A stretch of DNA of 64,000 bases. Origin: Muricauda sp. SCSIO 64092. Its GTDB lineage: Bacteria > Bacteroidota > Bacteroidia > Flavobacteriales > Flavobacteriaceae. The stretch is taken from NCBI RefSeq assembly GCF_023016285.1, contig NZ_CP095413.1:5160501-5224500 (forward strand). Reading direction: 5' to 3'. Below, piece after piece: positions 28,296-34,613 of the stretch; within the stretch, counting starts at the first letter, position 1; each line of letters begins with the position of its first letter. Both the position numbers and the translations under genes were made by a program. Below the pieces are notes generated by a model. The model had not been told where the DNA came from and did no database searches. It saw nothing but the letters and a program-made list of their open reading frames with translations.

Positions 28296-29117
28296 ATGGC
28301 AACAAAATGGCAATCACTGGAAGAAGTAAATGTCCAATTGCTGGATACTGCGCTCAAGACCAGGGTGAACGAACTAAAGAGTGAAAGTGTCAATCTTTCC
28401 GATCCCGACATTAAGCTTTCGGAGTTTAGGGTGTATCAAAAACAGGTTAACCGAAATGTTTCCTCCTCAATCAGCGTAGCGCCTTATTTTAAGGGGGATG
28501 GGGAGTACGATGATTTGGAATTCCGTTATTTTGCCGGTGCTTTTTCCGATCGGCATCGGTTTACAAAGGGAACTGATACTTCGATCATTGCCGAACGTTT
28601 TGGCCTGGGCATCCAAATAGACCTTAAGGTAACCCAGATAAAAAGTGCCATCAATTTGGGGTTTGGTATGATTGCCGCAGCTGTGGAAATGGGCCTGGCG
28701 GAAGCCAATTATTCCTATAAAATATATGCATTGCCCTCGGGAGAATTCCATGATACCTTGCCTAAGGTTGGAAGATTCAACCAACAATCCATTAAACAGT
28801 TTCAAAAGCTTGTGAACAAGCTTAAGGAATTGTATTCCAAAAGCTTAACCAATTTGGAACTGTCCGCTATTGGGGTTTTAACATCGGATTCCATTAAAGA
28901 GGACGGAACGGAAAATGCCCCATCGTATTACTTTGCTGCCAGACGGATCATTGAAGCAATGTCCTTAAGGGATGCCATAAAGTTGTCCAGAAGGCGATCG
29001 GAACCCTATAATGAAGACGCTATCCAATATCTCTACGGCAGATGTGGCATTACCGGTTTAGAGGAAAAACCCATAAGCAGTAATATTTCCAAAGCAAAGA
29101 AAATAATCCTTGAATAA
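28296..29117 (+). CDS. Unknown protein, paralog of the next gene product
   Basis: A 273-residue soluble protein starting at ATG 28296, with no signal peptide and no recognised domain. Residues about 55-160 align with the product of the next gene at nearly the same positions. SSSIS at 56-60 matches SSKLEI at 55-60. GLGIQIDL (103-110) matches GYGLRIKI (102-109), and GMIAAAVEMGLAEA (124-137) matches GAVSAAAQLGYADA (123-136). The shared region looks like beta-strands followed by an Ala-rich helix. Its C-terminal half (about 165-273) is helical and differs from the paralog. The gene is 46 bp behind the GH46-like gene and 12 bp before the paralog, so operon membership is likely. Confidence 0.7.
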   Translation: MATKWQSLEEVNVQLLDTALKTRVNELKSESVNLSDPDIKLSEFRVYQKQVNRNVSSSISVAPYFKGDGEYDDLEFRYFAGAFSDRHRFTKGTDTSIIAERFGLGIQIDLKVTQIKSAINLGFGMIAAAVEMGLAEANYSYKIYALPSGEFHDTLPKVGRFNQQSIKQFQKLVNKLKELYSKSLTNLELSAIGVLTSDSIKEDGTENAPSYYFAARRIIEAMSLRDAIKLSRRRSEPYNEDAIQYLYGRCGITGLEEKPISSNISKAKKIILE

Positions 29118-29129
29118 ACTATCTGGAAA

Positions 29130-29954
29130 ATGGCATTAATCAATATTCCTGTAAATCCTTCATTAAATGAGAAAGGGGAATTTGCAACACTGGACAACTT
29201 TCTTTCCACACCCTTAAAACCGGTCCCGTTTAAAAACGCTGATAAGGCAAGAAATGAATTTGGACAAGAATACAAATTTAACCTGTCCACTTCCTCCAAG
29301 TTGGAGATTGCCGCAATTGGAGGCATCGAAAACAACCATAACACTACGGTATTTATTCATGATTCCATAATATACAGGCTTGCAAGGAGCAAGGATACCG
29401 ACCCTAAAAACATTATCAAGGGAACATGGTGGGGGTACGGTCTTCGTATAAAAATAATGGTCAAGAATACGCAATTTGGTGTCGATATCAACTGGGGCGC
29501 AGTTTCCGCTGCCGCCCAATTGGGATATGCCGATGCAGAATTTGAAATTGCAGGTATTGGAATTACAAATTCCGATATCTTTAAATTATTGCCATCCCCC
29601 ACAGATTTAAATCTGGACAGTTATGGTGAGGTTTTGGAAATAGGAAATTCAATTCGAAATTATCTTGGTAGTGCAGACCCTACGGGAGTTGAATATAAAC
29701 CTTTGAGAATTGAGGTTGATGAATCTTCCATTCTCGCCATTGATCCCATTGAAAATGACCGGCACTTGATTTTTACCTATCAAAAGGTGAATCAGAGAAA
29801 ACGCATACGTGACATACGGAAGGAAGCCATTGAAAAAGGACTTAACCCTGATTTGGTCAAGACGTACTACAACGAGGTTTTTCAAATTTCGGATGAGGAC
29901 AAAAAACCCTCAACTTCAGATAGGAGGGAAGCAAAGGCATGGCTTGATCGCTAA
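29130..29954 (+). CDS. Unknown protein, paralog of the preceding gene product
   Basis: A 274-residue soluble protein with no signal peptide. It shares a core of about 100 residues with the preceding protein: SSKLEI at 55-60, GYGLRIKI at 102-109 and GAVSAAAQLGYADA at 123-136. The N-terminal 50 residues and the C-terminus (a basic, charged helix with YQKVNQRKRIRDIRKEAIEK near 218-237) are different. It is the last gene of the four-gene unit; a convergent Ada-like gene ends 127 bp further on. The equal length and register of the pair suggest a heteromeric partner of the first paralog. No family is recognised. Confidence 0.7.
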   Translation: MALINIPVNPSLNEKGEFATLDNFLSTPLKPVPFKNADKARNEFGQEYKFNLSTSSKLEIAAIGGIENNHNTTVFIHDSIIYRLARSKDTDPKNIIKGTWWGYGLRIKIMVKNTQFGVDINWGAVSAAAQLGYADAEFEIAGIGITNSDIFKLLPSPTDLNLDSYGEVLEIGNSIRNYLGSADPTGVEYKPLRIEVDESSILAIDPIENDRHLIFTYQKVNQRKRIRDIRKEAIEKGLNPDLVKTYYNEVFQISDEDKKPSTSDRREAKAWLDR

Positions 29955-30080
29955 AGGGATGGATGGTCAATGGTCACATTCGCATGGCTATTTGATGATA
30001 TCTAAGAATGTTTCAGAAAAAAGACCCCTATGAAGCTATGGAATCGTCCCTAATGGATTATTGAAATTCCACATTCCATA

Positions 30081-30419
30081 CTATTTTTGTTTTGATTTAA
30101 TGTAAGTTCTATCTAAGAAAATTACGTCATTTTGAGTGTTTTTGCGATAGCAAAAGTGTATCGAAAAAAGAGTAATTTTCTTATGTCGAACCCACTTTAA
30201 ATATGCCAGCCGCATACAATGTCCACAAGGGCGATACCCTAAATTTTGGGCTTCCGTTTCATCCTTAAAGAATACCCTGTTCTGTTTTTTCATTCGTTTC
30301 CCGGAACCACAGTTCAGTCGGCCATAAATCTTGAGTTTTTTGTTTCCGCCGAAGGTCACGCTGCCATCCTTTATTTTTTGGCGAAGCGCTTCTGGGGATA
30401 GATGGGTATGGGACCACAT
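30081..30419 (-). CDS. Stand-alone Ada-type metal-binding domain protein
   Basis: A 112-residue protein resembling the N-terminal zinc domain of Ada. IYGRLNCGSGKRMKKQNRVF lies at residues 31-50 (Cys37), with GYRPCGHCMR at 61-70 (Cys65 and Cys68). Classical Ada has four Cys; here only three are at the expected places, so a fourth ligand may be another residue, as is common in short flavobacterial versions. Residues 80-102 are encoded by a MITE-like repeat (30115-30182), so the native end was probably near residue 78. Its ATG overlaps the stop of the 2OG-oxygenase gene (TGATG), implying coupling in an alkylation-repair operon. Confidence 0.7.
   Translation of the reverse strand: MWSHTHLSPEALRQKIKDGSVTFGGNKKLKIYGRLNCGSGKRMKKQNRVFFKDETEAQNLGYRPCGHCMRLAYLKWVRHKKITLFSIHFCYRKNTQNDVIFLDRTYIKSKQK
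30115..30182. repeat. MITE-like element, copy A (68 bp, 11-bp terminal inverted repeats)
   Basis: Ends are perfect inverted repeats: AAGAAAATTAC (30115-30125) and GTAATTTTCTT (30172-30182). An inner stem TTTTGC/GCAAAA lies in the middle. A second copy lies at 32786-32877 in the opposite orientation. Copy A overlaps the 3' end of the Ada-like gene and supplies its last codons. Confidence 0.7.
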
Positions 30420-31138
30420 CAGCTTTTGGCGTCATGGAATATGATCCCCAGGGCATATCTTTCCCCACTTTTTAGTTCACTCACGCCATGCCGCATCTTG
30501 GCCCGATAATAGCCCCTAGTTCCGAGGACAGGTCTAAAATTGGTGGCGAAGACCACCATATCGCCCTTTTGTGGATTGAGCACCGTGGCTTTTGACTGTG
30601 CCCTGGGCACCTGTTGGGTAAGTACGAATTCACCCCCAGTGAAATCGATGTCGGGCGCGGTCAGATTGAAAACGGCCTGAATGGGAAAATAATGATTGCC
30701 ATAAAGGTCCTGGTGCAAAGTGTTGAATCCCCCTATGCCATATTTTAGCAATAGGGGCGTGGCCTCTTTTTGCCCATTTTCATGGCATCGTTGCCGCAGC
30801 CTTTCATGTGCTTCCGGGTATCTGACGTCAATTTTCAGGGCTTGCATCCATGCATTGGCGATTTTGGTCAGTGGCGTGTACAGTGCTTCCCGCAGTTGTT
30901 GGATTATAGTGGGGAGCGGATAGGTAAAATATTTGTACTCCCCCTTTCCAAAACGGTGGCGTTCCATGACCACCTTTTTTCGAAACAGATCATCCTGATC
31001 ATAGCGTTCGGTTATGTCGCTGCATTGCGCTTCTGTCAGCACATTGGGCACCAGGGCATAACCCTTGGTGTGCAATGCTTCCACAATGGCATTCCAGTCA
31101 AGGGCCAGGATGCTGTTTTCAACAGTCTCAGCTTTCAT
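30419..31138 (-). CDS. 2OG-Fe(II) dioxygenase
   Basis: A 239-residue non-heme iron dioxygenase. The iron-binding facial triad is visible as HQD (His142, Asp144) and His217 in KMRHGVSEL. Arg227 in SGERYAL is the likely 2-oxoglutarate anchor, and TGGEFVLTQQ near 167-176 fits the jelly-roll core. It lies between an AraC-Ogt gene upstream and a stand-alone Ada-type domain gene downstream, with the stop overlapping the next start. In this setting an oxidative demethylation role like that of AlkB is attractive. The sequence is not a plain AlkB, and related proteins are annotated as prolyl-hydroxylase-like, so the substrate is inferred from context only. Confidence 0.8.
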   Translation of the reverse strand: MKAETVENSILALDWNAIVEALHTKGYALVPNVLTEAQCSDITERYDQDDLFRKKVVMERHRFGKGEYKYFTYPLPTIIQQLREALYTPLTKIANAWMQALKIDVRYPEAHERLRQRCHENGQKEATPLLLKYGIGGFNTLHQDLYGNHYFPIQAVFNLTAPDIDFTGGEFVLTQQVPRAQSKATVLNPQKGDMVVFATNFRPVLGTRGYYRAKMRHGVSELKSGERYALGIIFHDAKS

Positions 31139-31245
31139 GTTACTTGTATTTTATGGGTAAAGGGGTCCTATTCGGGCCTTTTAGGCAAATCCCTGAATTA
31201 CGCCCTTCAGTTTTAAGATTTAGCTAACTAATGGATGACCTTGAT

Positions 31246-32079
31246 TTACCGGACGGCCTCCCAACCGATCATCGCCGTTTTTCGGGTACTGCCCCAGGCA
31301 TAGCCCCCAATGGTTCCGGATGCCTTGATCACACGGTGACAGGGAATCAAGTAAGCCACCGGATTGTTGCCTATGGCGGTGCCTACTGCCCTTGAAGCCT
31401 TGGGCGCATTAATGCGTTTGGCAATGGCCCCATAGGTGGTCAACTGTCCATGCGGTATTTTCAACAGGGCCTCCCAAACCTTTAATTGAAAAGGGGTGGC
31501 ATTTAAGTGAAGCTTGATCTGGTTGAGTTTACTCCAGTCGTTCTGAAATATGAACAGTGCATCCTGTTGTAAAGTATCGACCACCTGCCGATAGGTGGCA
31601 TTGGCAAAACGTGTTTTGAGTTCCCGCATGGCTTTTTCCTCATCGTTGCTAAATGCCATATGGCATATCCCTTTTGGTGTGGAGGCGACAATAAGATTGC
31701 CGAACGGACTTTCGGCAAAGCTAAAATTGATGGAAAGGTTTTCCCCTGCATTTTTATACTCCCCAGGGGTCATGCCCTCAATATTGATAAAAAGGTCATG
31801 CAACCTGCCCGTTCCCGAAAGTCCCGTTTCATGTGCCACATCAAACAAAGTGGCCTGCTGTTCCTTTAACAATTGCTTGGCATACGCCACGCTAATATGC
31901 TGCATGAACTTTTTTGGACTCACGCCCGCCCATTCACTGAACAAGCGTTGAAAATGGTACGGACTCAGATGTACACTTTCGGCAATGGCGTTCAAAGAAG
32001 GCTGCTCCTTAAAGTTTTTCCGGATATAGCGGATGGCCGCGGCCACTCGATCGTAATTTAATTGCTGTTGCGTATTCAT
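31246..32079 (-). CDS. AraC-Ogt fusion: alkylation-responsive regulator and methylated-DNA methyltransferase
   Basis: A 277-residue Ada-like protein lacking the N-terminal zinc domain. Residues 1-110 form an AraC DNA-binding domain (LNAIAESVHLSPYHFQRLF, then EGMTPGEYKN). Residues about 115-277 form O6-alkylguanine-DNA alkyltransferase with the active-site Cys247 in IPCHRVIKASG and the helix-turn-helix ASRAVGTAIGNNP. It transfers methyl groups from O6-methylguanine to itself and probably controls its operon. The missing Ada zinc domain is encoded two genes downstream as a separate protein. I use ATG 32079, preceded by a TAnnTTTG box; an upstream extension to 32100 would overlap that box. Confidence 0.9.
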   Translation of the reverse strand: MNTQQQLNYDRVAAAIRYIRKNFKEQPSLNAIAESVHLSPYHFQRLFSEWAGVSPKKFMQHISVAYAKQLLKEQQATLFDVAHETGLSGTGRLHDLFINIEGMTPGEYKNAGENLSINFSFAESPFGNLIVASTPKGICHMAFSNDEEKAMRELKTRFANATYRQVVDTLQQDALFIFQNDWSKLNQIKLHLNATPFQLKVWEALLKIPHGQLTTYGAIAKRINAPKASRAVGTAIGNNPVAYLIPCHRVIKASGTIGGYAWGSTRKTAMIGWEAVR

Positions 32080-32097
32080 GTGTTTTAAATTTACAAC

Positions 32098-32105
32098 CAA
32101 AAGTA
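32098..32105 (-). promoter_or_regulatory. Bacteroidota -7 box TACTTTTG of the AraC-Ogt operon
   Basis: On the minus strand TACTTTTG fits TAnnTTTG and lies 18 bp before ATG 32079. It is a candidate promoter for the alkylation-repair operon. A -33 element is not sharp; a T-run about 20 bp further upstream is a possibility. Confidence 0.5.
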
Positions 32106-32201
32106 GGAGATGGGCAAGCCGCTAAAAACCCGATTCTTGCGCACTTGTGTCAACCTTTTGAAAAAGCACTTTCTTGGGCAATTCAAAAAGTATGGATAAG
32201 T

Positions 32202-32435
32202 TCAGTTTTCTTCCCTTAGGAAATCGCTGATCAACCTTATAGCGGATACAACGTTCTGCACCTCCCTACGTTCAAAAGTATCTTCCTCCAAATAGAAAAG
32301 CATCTCGATTCCCCGATCCAGATATTTCGCCAATTTTTCTGGCGAACCATGACTTTCCTTAATTCGTTCCAATAAACAAGCGCTTTGTCTGTTACCGAAG
32401 GCTTTTAAATACTTTTCATCCCTTATTTTCGTCAT
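32202..32435 (-). CDS. Small protein, possibly a chimera with an XRE-type N-terminus
   Basis: A 77-residue protein starting at ATG 32435. The first 16 residues (MTKIRDEKYLKAFGNR) look like the start of XRE-family regulators in flavobacteria. The rest (SPEKLAKYLDRGIEMLFYLE and a Glu-rich helical end) has no such similarity and resembles small four-helix-type accessory proteins. On the opposite strand, starting about 58 bp away, lies the C-terminal part of an XRE domain (32493-32681). An inversion or local rearrangement could have split one regulator. Alternatively this is an intact unknown protein. Confidence 0.45.
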   Translation of the reverse strand: MTKIRDEKYLKAFGNRQSACLLERIKESHGSPEKLAKYLDRGIEMLFYLEEDTFERREVQNVVSAIRLISDFLREEN

Positions 32436-32492
32436 GAAACTAAAGTCGCAAGTATTGTCCAGACTTATAGTCCTATATATCGGTCTAAATAA

Positions 32493-32681
32493 GGTTTTAA
32501 AAAAAGAGACAAATTCAGAACTCAAAAGAATAGCTCCACCTATGACCTTTCCTATGAATCAAACGTCTCCCGAAGCCAAATAAACGCCATAGAAAGAGGA
32601 GACATCAATACGACCGTATGTACGCTAAAGGCCATAGCCGATGCATTGGGATTAAAAATGAAAGATTTGGTCGATTTCTGA
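32493..32681 (+). pseudogene. XRE-family helix-turn-helix remnant lacking a start
   Basis: An open frame without any start codon at its head; a TAA lies just upstream at 32490. It encodes LSYESNVSRSQINAIERGDI followed by NTTVCTLKAIADALGLKMKD and LVDF, a clear XRE-family C-terminal half (helices 2-5 of the Cro/C1 fold). The expected N-terminal 25 residues are missing or scrambled. It therefore appears to be a broken regulator next to repeats and the small minus-strand gene at 32202-32435. Confidence 0.65.
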
Positions 32682-32785
32682 AGTAACGCGAGTTTCGATA
32701 TAGTTTTTTATCAATCAAAATCCGTCAAATTGAGTGGTTTTTCGTAATGAAATGAAGAAAAATTGTATCGAAATTAGGATTTTGC

Positions 32786-32877
32786 AAGAAAATTACTTGC
32801 CTGCCCTGCAGCCGGCAGGCAGGTTTTTCGATACATTTTTGCTAGCGCAAAAACACTCAAAATGACGTAATTTTCTT
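32786..32877. repeat. MITE-like element, copy B (92 bp, opposite orientation to copy A)
   Basis: Has the same terminal inverted repeats as copy A: AAGAAAATTAC (32786-32796) and GTAATTTTCTT (32867-32877). The interior matches the reverse complement of copy A (TTTTTGCTAGCGCAAAAA, then CACTCAAAATGAC). A GC-rich palindrome, TGCCTGCC (32798-32805) with GGCAGGCA (32814-32821), is inserted near one end. Confidence 0.7.
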
Positions 32878-32903
32878 ATACCGAGTCAAAACAGTTTTTA
32901 CCG

Positions 32904-32977
32904 ATAAGGGCTATTATTTACTCGTATAATTACCGGGCAAGTAGTTGCAATTCGTTAACTTCAAATTAGAAAAGATT
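32904..32977 (+). repeat. 74-bp direct repeat, left copy
   Basis: This 74-bp block recurs at 34106-34179 with two mismatches. The two copies bracket a pair of genes (33065-34090) and are 1202 bp apart, start to start. Both begin ATAAGGGCTATTATTTACTC and contain GTAGTTGCAATTCGTTAACT. Confidence 0.9.
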
Positions 32978-33040
32978 AACATACTGTTGTGTGTAATGTA
33001 TTGAAATACACTTTTTGAGATAAAATTTTCGTTTTGAAAT

Positions 33041-33059
33041 TATATTTGTGCTAACTTTG
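33041..33059 (+). promoter_or_regulatory. Two overlapping-range -7 boxes before the cassette genes
   Basis: TATATTTG (33041-33048) and TAACTTTG (33052-33059) both match TAnnTTTG. The second ends only 5 bp before ATG 33065, which would give a leaderless or nearly leaderless mRNA; the first would give a leader of about 10 nt. Confidence 0.45.
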
Positions 33060-33064
33060 AGTAT

Positions 33065-33289
33065 ATGGCAAGCAAAAGAACTCATACGGACAAAAGAAAG
33101 ATTACTTTTTGGAAGTCAGACCCACCTCTGACCAGTAAAAGGGTGAGTATTATTTTAAGTAATCGAAAAGATTCAGAAAAACTTGCCAAAGCAGTACGTG
33201 CATTAAGGCATGACGGTAAGGCTTCTTTTAAATTATCAGTTGAAACAGAAAGGAAAATAGAAGAGGCCGAAAAACTACAAAGCGCATAA
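33065..33289 (+). CDS. Small basic protein of unknown function, cassette gene 1
   Basis: A 74-residue, highly charged protein (Lys, Arg and Glu rich), with no membrane segment. The middle part (RVSIILSNRKDSEKLAKAVR) could form a strand-helix unit. It ends directly before the ATG of the next gene (stop 33289, start 33290), so the two are probably translated together. Both lie between 74-bp direct repeats. Possibly an adaptor, antitoxin-like or DNA-binding protein; nothing shows this directly. Confidence 0.55.
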   Translation: MASKRTHTDKRKITFWKSDPPLTSKRVSIILSNRKDSEKLAKAVRALRHDGKASFKLSVETERKIEEAEKLQSA

Positions 33290-34090
33290 ATGAATATTGC
33301 GTTATCCACGCTAGTTTTATTCTTTTTCTTAATTCCTGGAATTGTATTTAGAAGGTTTTATTACTCAGAAGAATTTTCTCGGGAATATTTCAGGGAGACA
33401 TTCTTTGCAGTTTTCATCGCTACAATTCTGCCCAGTTTATTTTTTCAAATCTTATGGTTTTACCTTGTCAAACTGTTTGGTGAAAATGTTGACTTATTTG
33501 TTTTTGGAGACATTGTTTCCGCCAAGCCCAGCAGAGCATCCTTCATCAACATTGAACAAAATGCAGTTAAAATTCTGATTTACAACGCAACGATGTTTAT
33601 TACAGCCGGATTTACTGGATTTCTAACCAAACAAATCGTAAGGAATCAAAAATGGGATAGGACTCGCAAGTTTTTTAGATTTCAAAATTCATGGCACTAT
33701 ATTCTAAAAGGGGAGTTCTTTGATTTTCCAAGGGCAGATATAACATTAGAAAGGGATACTGTCGAGGATATTGAATTTGTCTTTGTAGACGCAGTTATTG
33801 AAATCAATAATGCATCCTACATTTACGATGGAATTTTAGTTGACTACGAATTAAGTCAAGACGGAGGCTTGGATACGATAAGCTTAACTAACGCGCAAAG
33901 AAGAAATCTAAAAGATGACGCTGAAGTATCTGACGAGGGAAAAACAAAAGAAAACCTTTCAAATTATTATCCAATTGATGGACATATTCTTGTTCTGAAA
34001 TACAGCGAAATAAAAAATTTAAATTTTACGTATTATACTTTGGAATTTGTTCTGGAAAATGAAGAATTTATCCCAAGGATAGTTGAGTAA
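33290..34090 (+). CDS. Membrane-anchored protein of unknown function, cassette gene 2
   Basis: A 266-residue protein with three hydrophobic segments: about 3-20 (LSTLVLFFFLIPGIVFRRF), about 36-60, and about 98-118. A cytoplasmic part of about 140 residues follows, with strands such as VDAVIEINNASYIYDGILVD and a charged linker. The layout resembles DUF6338-type membrane proteins, which have a short N-terminal membrane region and a beta-rich tail; this is tentative. The gene is fused end-to-start with the small basic gene upstream, and both sit in a repeat-flanked cassette. The AT-rich, direct-repeat setting suggests acquisition as a unit. Confidence 0.6.
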   Translation: MNIALSTLVLFFFLIPGIVFRRFYYSEEFSREYFRETFFAVFIATILPSLFFQILWFYLVKLFGENVDLFVFGDIVSAKPSRASFINIEQNAVKILIYNATMFITAGFTGFLTKQIVRNQKWDRTRKFFRFQNSWHYILKGEFFDFPRADITLERDTVEDIEFVFVDAVIEINNASYIYDGILVDYELSQDGGLDTISLTNAQRRNLKDDAEVSDEGKTKENLSNYYPIDGHILVLKYSEIKNLNFTYYTLEFVLENEEFIPRIVE

Positions 34091-34105
34091 AAAACACCAC
34101 GCGCA

Positions 34106-34179
34106 ATAAGGGCTATTATTTACTCGTATAATTGCCGGGCAAGTAGTTGCAATTCGTTAACTTCAAATTAGAAACGATT
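34106..34179 (+). repeat. 74-bp direct repeat, right copy
   Basis: Matches 32904-32977 with two mismatches, in the same orientation, and starts 15 bp after the stop of the cassette's second gene. Confidence 0.9.
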
Positions 34180-34222
34180 CACGGCTGGATTCCTGCCTGC
34201 CGTCAACCCAAAAGATAGCAAC

Positions 34223-34600
34223 ATGAAAAACTATATCGATGGCTTTGTGCTTCCAGTTCCCAGCATCCATTTGGACGAATACAAAAAGGTGGCTAAAAAA
34301 GTAGCTGAGATTTGGAAAGAATACGGGGCGTTGGCGTACTTTGAATTTGTTGGTGACGATTTATTTTTGGAAGGCACCAAGTCCTTTATCGAAAGCGTAG
34401 CGGCAAAAGATGATGAGGAAATTGTATTTGGTTGGGTGGTGTTTCCTTCCAAAGCGGTACGCGACCTGGCCAACAAAAAGGTTCCCCTGGACCCAAGAAT
34501 GACAACCTTGGTTGCCCCATTGACCGACCCTAAAAAGCTAATATTTGATGGCAGTAGAATGGTATATGGAGGGTTTCGATCCCTTGTGGCATCCGAATGA
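34223..34600 (+). CDS. DUF1428 family protein
   Basis: A 125-residue cytoplasmic protein with the DUF1428 pattern: YIDGFVLPVPSIHLDEYKKV at residues 3-22, VVFPSKAVRDLANKK near 72-86, and PKKLIFDGSRMVYGGF near 103-118. The fold is a ferredoxin-like dimeric alpha/beta barrel; function is unknown. It stands alone, just after the direct repeat. Confidence 0.9.
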   Translation: MKNYIDGFVLPVPSIHLDEYKKVAKKVAEIWKEYGALAYFEFVGDDLFLEGTKSFIESVAAKDDEEIVFGWVVFPSKAVRDLANKKVPLDPRMTTLVAPLTDPKKLIFDGSRMVYGGFRSLVASE

Positions 34601-34613
34601 ACGGTCCGATCCT

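Larger units (their letters stand above)
32682..33064. other. Repeat-rich intergenic region
   Basis: This stretch holds a diverged element copy (about 32725-32780, sharing GAGTG...TTTTTCG and TTGTATCGAAA with copy A), element copy B, the first 74-bp direct repeat and promoter boxes. No gene is seen. Confidence 0.5.

Noticed and set aside
32904..34179. Direct repeats as integron attC sites
   Set aside because: No conserved GTTRRRY core pair or palindromic attC structure; no integrase seen.
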